From: Adiantum capillus-veneris | Lineage: Eukaryota; Streptophyta; Polypodiopsida; Polypodiales; Pteridaceae | Assembly (NCBI GenBank): GCA_014529385.2 | Contig: CM043969.1 | Location: 19,673,946-19,737,945 of the forward strand | Direction of reading: 5' to 3' | DNA: 64,000 bases | Shown: positions 34,091 through 45,918 of the stretch, piece by piece | How the letters are laid out: every line of letters begins with the position of its first letter | Numbering within the stretch: position 1 is the first letter of the stretch | Translations under genes and position numbers: made by a program | Notes under the pieces: model-generated | The model's input: the letters and a program-made list of their open reading frames with translations, nothing else | Told to the model about the DNA's origin: nothing | Databases searched by the model: none

Positions 34091-35406
34091 ATGTACGGGG
34101 ATTGCGGATCGAAAGCTTCAGGAATGTCTAAACCATTGACATTAAAAACATTACCTTCTTACTTGGGAGATAACGAAGATGAATCCATCGTTTGCAAGAC
34201 CACTCAAGTAAAAAGAGTTGAACAGACCCTAGAAGTAGACAACATTCATTCAATCATGTCTACACCCATCCAATGCACTCTTACTTTGGGAGAACTGTTG
34301 AAACTCAGACCATACTTGTGGAATGATTTACAGAAAACCCTAAAGAAGGTGGGGATAATGGGGTTAATCTCTAAGAATTTGGAAAATTTGAAAAATGAAA
34401 TGGAAAACAAAGAGATTCGATCAGTTCCTATGAACAAGGTCGAAGAATATTATGAAGGGGAAGAAGGAAACACCACCCTCCTAGTGAAATATAATGACAT
34501 TGAAACCATGGCAATACTGGATAGTGGAGCTGGCATAGCCATAGCCACTAAAGCAGTATGGGAATCCTGGGGACAGCCAGCCATTAGACAAACTCAAATA
34601 AAATTGCAGTTGGTTGACGGACACATTGAGAGACCACTAGGGCTGCTTGAAAAAGTGATAGTCAATTCCTGTGGAATTGAATAACAACACACTTTTTCCA
34701 TAGTAGACTTTGAGAAAAAACTCAACTACAAAATCATATTGGGAAGACCTTTCATGCGACAGGTACAACTTATCCAAGATTGGGGAAACAACTATCTGTA
34801 CTTGAAGCAGGTGGGATCTATAACAAGAGTCAATCTAAAAGATCACACTTATAGAGATGTCTTGAAAACACCCATCCAAGAGTTTGATTCAGTCTCTTCG
34901 GCTGAAACTAAACTCCCATCCTGGTTAAACAAAGACACTCCTATTTGGATGTGCGGAGCTTCAGAAAATGGAAGCTTAAGACGAGAAGAATGCATCCTAG
35001 AAAGGGACTGCACAGGCGAAGCCTACGTACCTGAACCCTTTCAGAGCATTTATTTGAGCCATTCGAGTGGACTCAAATTTTAGCGACAATGGATGTATGT
35101 GTGAATACGTCTATGCCTACTCAATTTTGCAATGAGGATGGCTACGACATAATTCCCATCCAAATGATGTCAGTCCTCAACATTGAAAACAAAGATGAGG
35201 AACCCAAGGACTTGATGAAAGCTCAACAAGTCTTTTCAAACCTCTATTACGATGCAATTGATGAGTTAGATGAACACTCAGCTACCTCAGAAGATTCGGG
35301 GTCAGAAAAAGAGCATACGAGAGCTAAGTTACTCTTAAAGGGAGGGGAGGAAAAGTTTTTTGACTTTCCAAACCAAAAATCAAGAAGACAAAAATGGTAT
35401 AGATGA
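34091..35406 (+). pseudogene. Gypsy-B retropepsin and linker
   Basis: STPIQCTLTLGELLKLRPYL precedes the retropepsin start MAILDSGAGIAIATKAVWES with an intact D-S-G. After a TAA at 34684 the fold continues (VDFEKKLNYKIILGRPFMRQ), then the linker with IWMCGASENGSLRREECILE and, after a shift near 35085, MCVNTSMPTQFCNEDGYDI. Closely similar in layout to 4572-5932. Protease would cut the polyprotein in the particle. Confidence 0.8.
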
Positions 35407-35409
35407 AAG

Positions 35410-36670
35410 AGAGACACCAATATCATGAAAACATGACCTATGTCATCAGTATCCAGTAAAACACAATTCCTAATGCAGATAGATGCTAATGATTGTGTCA
35501 AGGACAAAATAACTGGCAGATATCCTTCAAACAGAAACTCAGAAATGTCTCAGACATCGAGAAAAACAAGGAAGGGTACTCAAGAAAAATCTCAGGATAA
35601 AAAACCACTCATGACCAGAGTCGAGCAGAAAAACAAATATCAAGAGTTGAAAAATCTCTAAAGGAGATATACACAACCGAAATGGAAACCACAGAAGAGG
35701 ATGGTAAGAATGTAATGCATATTCCATCCCATTACAAAAAGTATACTCTCCAAGATTAGAAAATCATAATTGAACAACTGTTAGGGAACTACGAAAACAA
35801 GGCGAATCTTACGAAGGGGCTGAAAACGCTAAAAGGGTAGACTTGGCTGAACCAGGAGAAGAGCCTAGACCTGCTTACATTGCGAATGACCTAACAGAAG
35901 AAGAAGAAAAGCTTTTGTTGAGCTTGTTAAAGGAATACCGAGATATCTTCGCTTGGTCTTACAAGGATCTCAAGGGTGTGATCCAGAAATCTGTCAACAT
36001 ACTATACCCATGAGAGATGATGCGAAACCAAGTAAACAGAGACCAATACACTTATAACGAAACATTTGCCAGGAAGATCAAAGAAGATATTGAAAAACTA
36101 AAGGAAGCTGAATTCATTTACGAAATTGAACACACAGATTGGGTATCTCCAATTGTGGTAGTACCTAAGAAGAATGGGAAATTACGAGTGTGTGTTAATC
36201 TCAAAAAGATGAATGCAGCTACCATTAAAGACAACTTTCCTCTTTCGATAACTGAGCATGTTTTAGAATGAGTTGCAGGAAAATAAAGCTTACAGCTTCT
36301 TAGACGGCTTTTCGGGATACAATCAACTTTTGGTTGACCCAAAAGATCAGCATAAAAATGCTTTTGCAACAGAATGGGGTATATTTGCGTATCGGGTTAT
36401 GCCGTTTGGGTTAACTAATGCTCCAGCCACATTTCAGAGGTTGATGAGCCATGCTTTCAAAGAGTATCTTTGAAAATTCTTAGAAGTATATATGGATGAT
36501 CTATGCGTATATTTGTCAAGCCGGGCTGATCATTTTGAACACCTCAAAAAGGTATTCGAGAAATGTAGACTTTATAGGATTTACTTAAATCCTGAAAAGT
36601 GCACATTCATGGAAGACAAGGGAAAATTCTTGTACATATAGTGTCTAAAAATGGCATAGCTACTGATATT
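35410..36670 (+). pseudogene. Gypsy-B reverse transcriptase
   Basis: After a Lys-rich linker, LAEPGEEPRPAYIANDLTEE leads to RDIFAWSYKDLKGV and FIYEIEHTDWVSPIVVVPKK, then LRVCVNLKKMNAATIKDNFP. A frameshift near 36269 leads to YSFLDGFSGYNQLLVDPKDQ and [24 protein letters not shown] at 36471 is followed by VYMDDLCVYLSS, so the catalytic YMDD is intact. LYRIYLNPEKCTFM and a decayed connection region close it by about 36670. Confidence 0.85.
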
Positions 36671-37440
36671 GAGAAGATTCATGTCAGCTGAATTGCCTAG
36701 ACCAACAACGGTCAAGGGGGTACAAGCCTTCATGGGACATTGTGGATATTACCGATGATTTGTCTACATGTATGCTATAATTGCAAAACCCATGTATAGC
36801 TTGATTATGCACTTGAATGGACCGAGCCATGTGAAGAATCCTTCATGAAGCTTAAGCAAGCTCTCACCTCAGCTCCAATATTGAAAGCACCAGATTGGGA
36901 TAAGGTATTCCACGTACATGTAGATGCTTCTAATTTTGCTAACGGTTGTATACTAGCTCAACCAGGAGACGAAAAAATTGACTTTCCTATTTCTTATGCT
37001 AGCCGACAATTGAACATGGCAGAAAAGAATTACACCACCACCGAAAAAGAAGGAGTAGGAATGATCTATGCCGTTAAAAAGTATAGACATTACCTATTAA
37101 CCAACAAGTTTGTGTTCTTTGTGGACCACCAAGCTTTGTTGTATTTGGTCAACAAGCCATGCAGCACAGAGAGAATAGTGAGATGGTTCATCATTCTTCT
37201 TGAATTTGATTTCACTATGGTTGTAAAAAAATGCACTACACATCAACGAGCAGATCATTTGTCAAGGATTGTTTCAGGGGAATCACCTAAAGGGGTAGAT
37301 GATGATCTACCAAATGCCTATTTGTTCTCCGTGGAAATGATACTTAGATGGTGGGAAAACATTGTGTCATTGATGACAATAGCTCAACTCGATTCACAAA
37401 TACCACTTCTTATCACAATCGATTTAATTGAGCAATCGGC
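36671..37440 (+). pseudogene. Gypsy-B RNase H
   Basis: The open frame from 36845 holds VFHVHVDASNFANGCILAQP, then TTTEKEGVGMIYAVKKYRHY and FFVDHQALLYLVNKP, giving the Asp-Glu-Asp acidic residues of a Gypsy RNase H. HQRADHLSRI is the usual end. The upstream connection (VQAFMGHCGYYRRF-like) is interrupted. Confidence 0.85.
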
Positions 37441-37633
37441 TATGTATCAATTACTAGCTGGAAGGCTATACAAAAGAAATTGGGACGGGATATTGCTTTT
37501 ATGCATTAACCCTGATATTGCTTTTAGCTGGAAGGCTATGTATCAATTACTAGCTGGAAGGCTATACAAAAGAAATTGGGACGGGATATTGCTTTTATGC
37601 ATTAACCCTGAAGAAATGGAACAATACCTAAGT
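37441..37633 (+). repeat. 96-bp in-frame tandem duplication in Gypsy-B
   Basis: ATGTATCAATTACTAGCTGG begins at 37442 and again at 37538. The unit of 96 bases (32 codons) is repeated almost exactly over about 75 bases, giving AMYQLLAGRLYKRNWDG twice in the protein. It sits just before the first integrase zinc module. Confidence 0.93.
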
Positions 37634-38786
37634 CAAGCACATGTTACCATAGTAAGACTTCACTTTGTTGAAGACCAAACTATGCAACAAATCTTGAGAC
37701 TTGGACTATTTTGGCCCGACTATGAGGAGAGATGTTAGATCTTTTGTAAAAGATTGCCCTCAATGTCAAAAACAAACACCCATTCTTCATGTAACATGGT
37801 TTCAAATGTCACCTGCTCCTAAGTGGAGTAATTATGTGGTTACTTACTTATCGAACCGAACATTTCCTGAGGATATGAGTAAACACCGTCAAAGAGCAAT
37901 TGAAACTGAAGCAAGAGACTATGCTCTTATTGGAAACCAATTGTATCAGAGAGGTAAAGATCAACATTTGTGTCTTTGTGAAAATGAAAACGGGTATATT
38001 CCAATTATAGAACAAGCACATGTTGGATTAGCTAGAACTCACTTTTCTAGTGAGATCACCGCAAGAGCAATATTGATGGCAGGCATATGGTGGCCAACAC
38101 TTTTTGCAGATGCTAAAGAATATGTTCGAAGGTGTGATGCTTGTCAACGAGCAAAAACGCCAACACGAGTAGATAGCATGCCCTTAAGACCAATGATGGG
38201 GGCTAGAGCTTTTGCAAAATGGGGTATAGATTTTGTTGGACCGATACAGCCACCTGCTTATAGAATCCAAACTCAATATGTCATTGTAGCTACGAACTAT
38301 TTGACCAAGTGGACCAAGGCTAAAGCAACCCAAAAGAATGATGCTAGAACCACTGCTGCATTCTCATCTGAGCATGTATTCACGAGATATGGACTGCCAA
38401 TAGAGATTGTCAGTGATCGGAAAACTCATTTCCTCAATGAGGTAATAGAGTATTTGCTTAATGAGTTTATGGTCATCCATAACAAATCAGCTCCCTATCA
38501 CCCACAAGCAAACGAACAAGCTGAGTATACGAATAAAATTCTTAGCTCGGTGCTGACTAAAGTGGTTAGTTCAAGAAGGACAGACTGGGAAATGAATCTC
38601 CATGCTTCTCTATGGGCTTATCGAGTTTCATTCAAAACAGCTCTAAATGCTACACCCTTTAACCTTGTTTATGGTATTGATGCCATACTACCAATAGAAT
38701 TTCTATTGTCGACATTAAGGGTAGCACACAATCTTGAGTGGACTGGACATGAATGTCAGAAAGACTTGAAGATTTGGAAAAGCTAG
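37441..38786 (+). pseudogene. Gypsy-B integrase with two HHCC modules
   Basis: First zinc module: AHVTIVRLHF with the two His, then FVKDCPQCQ, split by a 1-base insertion near 37712. A second full module follows about 100 residues later, AHVGLARTHF with GIWWPTLFADAKEYVRRCDA and CQ. The core has Asp in WGIDFVGPI, Asp in IVSDRKTHF, and Glu in QANEQAEYTN (QANGQAE is usual). All DDE positions are therefore present. The frame is open for 361 codons from 37701. Gypsy integrases normally have a single HHCC module. Confidence 0.88.
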
Positions 38787-39055
38787 ACAAGAAAAGGCTA
38801 ACTGTTGTAGCTCATATCTATGCACAAAAGCGAAAACAAAAACAGTTTTTTGATTCCCACTTAATCACAAAAATCTTCAAGAAAGGGGACTTAGTTCTAG
38901 TCTATTCCCTTAAGCAACACATTCCCAAGTTTAAGAAAAAGGGAAACGGGCCATTTATCATTGAAGATGTATCTCCAAGTGGAGTAGTAAAATTGTCCAC
39001 CCTAGATGGTGAACCAATGGCTAATTGGATTAGTGGATGTCGTTTAAAGAAATAA
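38753..39055 (+). pseudogene. Gypsy-B integrase C-terminal barrel
   Basis: KQFFDSHLITKIFKKGDLVL, VYSLKQHIPKFKKKGNGPFI and NWISGCRLKK are the DNA-binding small barrel that follows the Gypsy core. A TAA at 39053 ends the frame, but the next ORF overlaps it and continues the protein, so a frameshift joins them. There is no chromodomain. Confidence 0.8.
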
Positions 39056-40354
39056 ATTTGTCACTAACCAATGAATTGCTAGAGAGAATGCATGCAGCCA
39101 AACAAAGGAAGATCAAGCGACAACAGGTTATTGATGAAGCCCAAGAGGAAGCTAGACTTCGGGTACTCAAGCATAAAGCTGCTCTCAAGAATCAACAGAT
39201 ATTGATTCCCATCAATACTTTGGAAATAGATGATCGACAATGGGAATTAACTAAAGACGCAGTTTCAACAGATGACAACTGGTTAGATGGAATGGATCTG
39301 CACATCAAATTACAGCTCAACAATCATAGCACCAATGCTTTGGTAGGCACAAGAGCTAGAGTGAATGTAATCAGTTATTCCACATACAAGAAGGCAACAA
39401 GTCAAGCATTGACAGCAGCAGGAATAGCGACAATCAAAGGATGCAACAAGAATCCAACTCCAACATTGGGAGTAGTCAACTTGAACGTGGTAGTACATGG
39501 ATGTTCATGTCCTCATCAGTTTGTATGCTTGCCAGATGAACACATGAATGAGACGATGATTCTTGGAATTCCCTGGATGCATACATACAAAGCAGTACCA
39601 AATTGGGATACGAATCAACTAAAGCTAACACCTAAAGGAGGGCAACTCATTGTTCCAATTGCACCGAGCAAAGAGGAATGGAAAAGAAGCAATCAACAGA
39701 CCAATCCACGAAGCCAATCTTCTCCATTCCCTCTACAATCAAATGCTACATGTACCATGCAAGGAGTCAGGCAAATTTGGATACCAAAAGCTCAGCTTAC
39801 GGATAAACCGAATCAGATCTGGGTGCCTAAACCTTCACCGAAAAAACAAAAGAAGCTTCCAAGGGTTCGAACACAGAATCGAGCATCTCCGAGCAAGGAA
39901 CATGAAAATGGTTTGGAAGAAAAAAGAGCACTTATCTTCTCCACAACCTGCAAAACCAATCAAGCAATGGCGAGTTAAGTCTCAACAGACTCCACCACAC
40001 CATGCAACACCAAGCCGACCAAGCTACCAATGGAGAGAAAAAGCTCGACAATAGTCGAAAGTGGTACCAACAGCTCAAGCAATTAGAGTGCTAAAGCACC
40101 TTGATGGTACAATCAAACAGAGAGCACAAAAGCTACAAGATTTTCTCTTTGGAAGACATCAGCAGCAAACCTCGACATCAAAAACCCTTGAGTTAATTAC
40201 TCAAGACCCAGCTCTTGCACAACATATTGGTTTGAATTGCATTGATCTTCATATCATGGTAGATCCAATCACGGCTATGCATAGACACAATTGTTCAACC
40301 CATGCACACAGTCGTCCCGGAGTACGCCATTTAGGAGGGATAGAAGGGCACTAA
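39037..40354 (+). pseudogene. Gypsy-B second protease-like domain and basic tail
   Basis: A helical start (LTNELLERMHAAKQRKIKRQ) leads to LHIKLQLNNHSTNALVGTRA and RVNVISYSTYKKATSQALTA. Then GVVNLNVVVHGCSCPHQFVC and NETMILGIPWMHTYKAVPNW follow. This has the strand and motif spacing of a retropepsin, with G-T-R-A where D-T-G-A would be active, and I-L-G-x-P-W like the I-L-G-R/I-P block of proteases. The tail carries IWIPKAQ and IWVPKPS. After 39978 overlapping frames continue to 40354. A second protease-like domain downstream of integrase is not part of standard Gypsy polyproteins. Confidence 0.65.
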
Positions 40355-40375
40355 GTACTAAGTAATTAAGGGCAA

Positions 40376-41199
40376 TGTTTGAAGAGGGAGGAAAAGTTCT
40401 ATGTTGACGTGTGATTTTTTGCAAAATTACCTAATAATGCCCTTATAATTTATCATCAAGGAAAAATTCACTGATAATATCTTCCCGATGAGTGTAAATA
40501 GTGTATATACTATAAGAAAATCATAAAAAATAATCCTTTTTGGGTATTTTTCATCATTTTTGCTGATAAGGAGGCTTAAAAATAAAGAAATCCAGCAAAA
40601 AAACAATAAATTTGTGTTTTTCAAGGGATTTTCTTAATTATTGAATTTTTACTTTACTTTTTTAGAGCATTTTGCTATTTTCTTTGATTTTTTTTAAATA
40701 AACAGGTCAAAATTAATAATAAATAGCAGGGAAGCTCATATGGAAAAATGGAAGACACGATGGTGATACAAAAGACAAGGTGAACAAGCACAAAAATTTT
40801 CAATGAAATTAGAAGATGGAAGCGGGAAGCCTAAGTTAGGTGGTCAGGCTTACTTTTGCAAAATTCTTGCAGAATGAGCTACAGGAATCCGATCAGGGAA
40901 ATTTTTGAGTCTAACATAGATTTCACGGTCTAGTAGGACTAACGAGGGAATCTGGAGAAATTTGGTTCAGGAAGTCCAAGTATAGATATCCATGGTAGGC
41001 TAAAACCCCTCATTTCCACTTGGAGCCTTTGCAGAGAGAGATTTCGGCCTCTTTCGAGCGACATTTCCGGAGCTCACAGTTGACCATTTTCAGTGCCGTC
41101 TCACACGAGACATGAGGGGAGCAATGCAAGCAGCGAAGAGGGCCAAGAAGAAGCTAAACCAGAAAGAGAAACTACAAGAACTACTTGCGTTTCAACTAG
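40376..41199. other. Gene-free stretch, possible Gypsy-B 3' LTR
   Basis: A purine run GAAGAGGGAGGAAAAG (40381-40396) and AT-rich DNA follow Gypsy-B. This may hold its 3' LTR, but no left copy matches clearly. Short overlapping frames at 41093-41296 belong to the start of the next relic. Confidence 0.4.
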
Positions 41200-42945
41200 A
41201 CCCCGAGTCGGTCAAAGCAGCAAAGGCGTCTTACCTTTCTTGAGAACAGCTGGAAGAACACCACATCACGGTCTTCACTGGCAAGTTCAAGAGTGAAGAA
41301 GGTCATCAGGTGGAGTTGCAACTCCTGCCTAAAGAGGTCTATGATGTAGCTGCCAAGCCAGAGACCAAAGAGGTTAACCGCAGGTTGGGGCTCAGGTATT
41401 TCTACGAACAAGAGCCTTGCGGAGTGGACTTTTTGAAAACTTGCGAGCTTCTATCCACCATCAAAGAAGACGGAACCACACAAATAATCAACACCCAAGG
41501 GAACAAGTTCGAGGTAGTAATCACAAAAGAGATAGTGGCAGAGGTACTCAGATTGCCCACTGAAGGAATGACCATGCGAACAAGAGACAGGAAAACCGCA
41601 GCCACATTTACCAAGGAGACAACCGTGGCTACATTCGCCAATCTTATCCACAAACAGGTTGAAGATCCAGCCCGTTTGTACCATCAACACTTCCATTTTC
41701 TAGCAAAAAGGCCACCAAGGTACACTACACCAAATCACGTCGTGGCCACCACCTTCACTTAGGTTCTTAAGTCAATAACAAGGCAGCCTATGGACCACGT
41801 GTAGTATGTCTTGACAACCTTGAAGGGCACCAAGAAGGAAGGCAAAATCACATACTTGGGCGTGCCAGAGGTGTTGACTAGAATAGCGTATCATGCCATC
41901 GGCATGACCGACAACCTACTGCCTGTCCCTGATCAGAATACTTGGATTTTGGCAGCACAACCCTCTCCACGAGCTACAAGGTCAGGTAAAAGGTCAAAGA
42001 AATCAGATGATGAGTCAGTTGATAGCTCACCAGAACGGCACAACAGCGAGAGCTCTGACAACGAAGAAAAGAGAGCTCGGAGAAAAGAGATGAAGAGGAA
42101 AGTTGTGGCTGCACACAAAGAGGAGCTAGCTCAAAACCAAGCGCGTTTTGAAAGAGAAAAACAGGCTTAACAGCGCAGTAGGCAAGAACAAGGGAAGGAC
42201 CCCAGAAAAGTGGATACCCACAGGACTAAAAGGACCTCAAATAAAGCATCATACCAGAGAAGAGGCAGATGATCCAGCAGAATATTTAAAAAGAATGTAC
42301 CAAGAGGCCGAAGCCCTAAAGCTGAAAGAGGCAGAAGAAGCTGCAAAGAAAACTGAGGAAACGGCTACACAAGAGCAAAGCCATGGATCTCCCCGACCCG
42401 CATCACCGCCTCCGGAACAACAAGACCATCCCATGCCTAGCCCACCACCATCACCAACAGGCAAAGGTACCAATGAAGAAGCAGAGACTGAAAAAGAGAA
42501 GATTTTGAGTCCACCCAACGAACAGAATCTACACAAGAAGCTAACCACCCCGACGAACAAAAGGAAAAAGAAGCCGAGCCAGAACCGGAGCAGGCAGCAG
42601 AAGAGACTCAAAATCCGGAAGAAGAAAAGACAAGTCAATCGGAACAAGAAACTGATAAGGAAGCAGATACAGAAAAAGAGCCTACCACTACACATGAGAC
42701 AGAGCCCGAGCCAGAGAAGAAAGAAAGGCCGGCACCTAAAGAGACAACAAGGTTTGAGACAACACCATCCACTTCTACTCAGCAGAAACTGCAGAGGCAT
42801 CAAAGCCTCAGGATGGCCAAGAAGAAGACCAACCATCTACCTCCACACAAGAACCATTAGCAATTACGGCGCAGCAAGAAGCAACACACGAGGCCGCAGG
42901 CACATCCCAGCTGGTACGATAGGAGGAGTGGCAAACAAACGATGA
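41200..42945 (+). pseudogene. Unrecognised long ORF relic, N-terminal part
   Basis: Frame pieces join across stops at 41760 and about 41802. HQVELQLLPKEVYDVAAKPE, FEVVITKEIVAEVLRLPTEG and RPPRYTTPNHVVATTFT come first. GKITYLGVPEVLTRIAYHAI follows, then a Ser/Asp/Glu-rich basic-acidic region. From about 42520 the natural reading switches to a frame with long Glu/Pro runs (EAEPEPEQAAEETQNPEEEK), so a frameshift lies there. The layout (helical N domain, then a charged low-complexity region) recalls plant transposon-associated proteins of uncertain role. I do not recognise a named family, and the function is unknown. Confidence 0.55.
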
Positions 42946-44444
42946 AGTTATAATACAGGTCAATGAATATGCACGCCAGATGCAGGAAATGACGGAGAGA
43001 CTCCGTTCAGTAGCTTTGAACCACAGCACAAAGGCCAAGAAATTGGTAATGGTGATCGACGCTCCTGAAGGAGAGATAGAAGAAAGGATGATTATCATTA
43101 CTGATCTCCAAAGGCAAGTGCAACAACTAAAGGCAGAAGCGGATCAACATTAGATGGCTAGAGATAAACAACAAAAAGAAATGGAGGAGCTGCTTGATCT
43201 CCTCACCAAATTATCTTATGCATGCAAAGTAAAGACGAGCAGTTGACAGAAGTTATAAATGAACTTCTTACCTCTCTGTCGGCTCAGAAAATTCAAGTGC
43301 AGTTAGATGTTGCCAATGCTTCTCTACAATATTTTGAACAGAGAATCAATGATCATGCCATTTTCTTACGGCAAATTAGAGAAAATCCAGCCATGGCCTC
43401 GATCAAGGGAACTGATGAAGTGTACAAGGCACTTGAAAAGAAAAACAAAGACCTAAAATTGGAATTAAAGCACAATGCAGGGACCTGGCATTGATGCGGG
43501 TTCAAGAGAGGAGGAGCTCCTAAAGGAGATAGCAGAACTCGAGCGGATAATCAACTCCTCAGAGATGGAAAGCTAGACACGCAGGAACAGGCAGGCACTT
43601 CAAAGCCGCCACAAATAGAAATACCCTCTGTCTCGGATGCCGAGTTTGAGATGCAGTCCATAGCAAAGCCGAGTGGTGATGAAGATTTTCAGGTTCACAT
43701 CACAGATGCAAAATACAGTGCCAATGGTCCAACTGTCAAAAGCTGAAAAAGACGTACTGAAGGAGAAGATCACCTTAGAGGTGGATGAGCATTGGAAGGC
43801 TGCTATGGATTGGGAGTTGAGAGTTTTTACACTCTGTCAACGTCACTCAACTCACTCCCAATCAGATCAATGCTCAATGGCACCGACAATCCTTGTCGTA
43901 CCCTCTCATCAAAGTAGAACTATTACACATAAAAGAAAGGTTGTACAAGGATATGCAAGAAGATGGCGCAAATAAAGACCAGCGAAAGTGGAGGTTAAGC
44001 TGGCTGAACAAGAATCTGAGATACCTGATTCTGTTCACAAGAGCACTTGCAGCCCTACAAAGAGATCCAACATTTTGTCCTGTACCCAGAGTAAGGACAT
44101 GGCAAGCGCATGAAGCACTGCCGAAGAAGAGGCCAACTTGGCTCAACTTCCCCAAGCTGCCAGCTCCAAAGAGAGGCCAAGAGACAGAGGAATACATGGT
44201 GAAAACCCTAACAGGTGCCATGTCATTCTTCAAGAGTCTGCCAGATCTCTCTTGTGCAATGTTATATAAGATCTGTAGGATGCTACTCACATGCATACAA
44301 GTTTTCAATGAACCTGAGCAAATAGGATCCCCATGGCTCTCATTCTTGGAAGGAAACAAAGGCTTATGCTACGATCTGAGTGGGCAACCTTCAGAAGAAA
44401 TCCTTTACAGATTCTATGTGACAGATGCATGTTCTTGCCCTTGA
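42946..44444 (+). pseudogene. Unrecognised ORF relic, coiled-coil and C-terminal part
   Basis: Continues the previous relic. VIIQVNEYARQMQEMTERLR and ERMIIITDLQRQVQQLKAEA are heptad-like helices predicted to form a coiled coil. The frame 43222-43494 is also helical (NASLQYFEQRINDHAIFLRQ). The last frame, 43893-44444, includes KWRLSWLNKNLRYLILFTRA, RPTWLNFPKLPAPKRGQETE and FFKSLPDLSCAMLYKICRML. It ends next to the truncated Copia-3 at about 44485, which may have destroyed its end. Confidence 0.5.
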
Positions 44445-44549
44445 ATAATATGCTAGCCTTTGAAGAAGCATTCTACACTGGATTCTTCACTTGGCGGGAA
44501 TGGAAACACTCTCTCATTTGGGCTACTTACCATCTTTGTCATTTTTAGA

Positions 44550-45212
44550 TTTTCCCTTTTGTGTGATGGAAAGCAAACACGGACACATCGTACACATTCT
44601 TTTGACAAAGAAAGAAAACCCTTAGAGCTTGTGCACAGTGATTTTTGTGGGCCTATGCCTTCTAAATCCCATGGTGATGCATCCTGTTATGTTACATTCA
44701 TTGACGATGCAACACGGCATGTTTGGGTTTACGCCATGAAGTCTAAAGATGAGACTTTTTCCTGCTTCAAGAAGTTCTTATCTAGTGTTGAAACTCAGTC
44801 TGAACATAAGTTGAAAGCTTTGCGCTCAGACAATGGTGGAAAATATGTCTCCAAAGAGTTTACAAACTTCTGTTCAAGTAGGGGAATTAAGCGTGAGTTT
44901 ACAGGTCCTTATACCCCTGCACAAAATGGTGTTGCAGAACGAATGAATAGGACCATCCAAGAGTGGATTATGTCTATGCTATCACAGGCTAATTTACTGC
45001 AAGAATTTTGGGCTGAAGCATTAAACACATCCGTGTACTTGATCAATAGATCACCACATGCTTCATTACAGTTTCCTGTACCTTTGGAGTTATGGTCAGG
45101 ACATAAATTGTCTTATGAAAAACTGCGCACATTTGGCTGTGAAGCTTATGCACATGTACCAAAGGAGTTGCGTGCTAAGCTAGATCCTAAGTCCAGGAAA
45201 TGCATGGTGTAG
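44550..45212 (+). pseudogene. Copia-3 integrase
   Basis: LELVHSDFCGPMPSKSHGDA carries the first Asp and LRSDNGGKYVSKEF the second. AQNGVAERMNRTIQEW carries the Glu, so the DDE triad is intact. FGCEAYAHVPKELRAKLDPK follows, and the frame ends at a TAG at 45210-45212 after a small deletion. Confidence 0.92.
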
Positions 45213-45918
45213 ATGGTAAATTTGGCTATCGTTTATGGGATCCGAAAAGTCGATCAGTGATCCATAGCAGTGATGTTGTCTTTAATGAGACTAAGATGTA
45301 TAGACAGCCAGTGAAAGAGGTTGAATTCTAGAAAGTGACATTTTTCGATATACCACCTCCTGTCCAGTCAGCTCCCGAGCCAACTACTACACATGCTAGT
45401 ACAGGTTCTGATTAGCCACGGAAATCTCAAAGAGTCTCACATCCGCCAGAACGTTTTGTTCCAGGAGTGGATTTTGTTTTGCTGACAGATAGTGGTGAGC
45501 CTTCTTGTTACAAAGAGGCTATGCTAGCCAATGATAAGGTTCAGTGGGAACATGCTATGAAGAGGGAGATGTCAAGTATTGCAAAGAACAAAACATGGGA
45601 TCTTGTTCCATTGCCAAAAGGTAGGAAAGCATTGCCTTATAAATGGTTTACAAGAAGAAGATTGACAATTACAAAGCTCGTTTAGTGGCCAAAGGTTTCA
45701 AGCAAGAATATGGTGTTGATTTCCAGGAAATCTTTTCTCCAGTGGTCAAGATGACCACACTGAGAATGTTGCTTGCTTTGGTTGCCACTGAAGATATGGA
45801 CCTTGATCAAATGGATGTCATTGCTTTCTTACATGGTGATCTCAAGGAAGAGATTTATATGCAGCAACTGAAGGGTTTGTGCAAAAGGGCAAGGAACATT
45901 TGGTATGTAAGCTTCTAA
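45213..45918 (+). pseudogene. Copia-3 RT N-terminal part
   Basis: FGYRLWDPKSRSVIHSSDVV and a linker with two stops lead to LLTDSGEPSCYKEAMLANDK and [18 protein letters not shown] frameshift near 45650 leads to [20 protein letters not shown] and [20 protein letters not shown], then [16 protein letters not shown] further shift near 45880 ends the frame. Confidence 0.88.

Larger units (their letters stand above)
31460..40375 (+). mobile_element. Gypsy-B, long Gypsy element with extra C-terminal domain
   Basis: Domains in order: gag with zinc knuckles, linker, retropepsin, linker, RT (with YMDD), RNase H, two zinc-binding (HHCC) modules, integrase core, small C-terminal barrel, a second retropepsin-like domain, and a basic W-V-P-K tail. 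RT-RNase H-integrase order defines Gypsy. No convincing LTR pair, primer site or target duplication could be placed. Candidate 3' LTR starts are TGTTTGAAGAGG (40376) or TGTTGACGTG (40402), the latter after the purine run 40381-40396. Many stops and at least eight frameshifts mean it is dead. Confidence 0.88.

Noticed and set aside
30883-40420. GACGTGTG similarity at 30883 and 40405 as a Gypsy-B LTR pair
   Set aside because: The match is about 16 bases with gaps and does not extend; it is not enough to call LTRs.
42249-42836. 195-codon minus-strand frame rich in Leu, Phe and Cys
   Set aside because: Antisense of the Glu/Lys/Pro-rich plus-strand region, a usual composition artefact.
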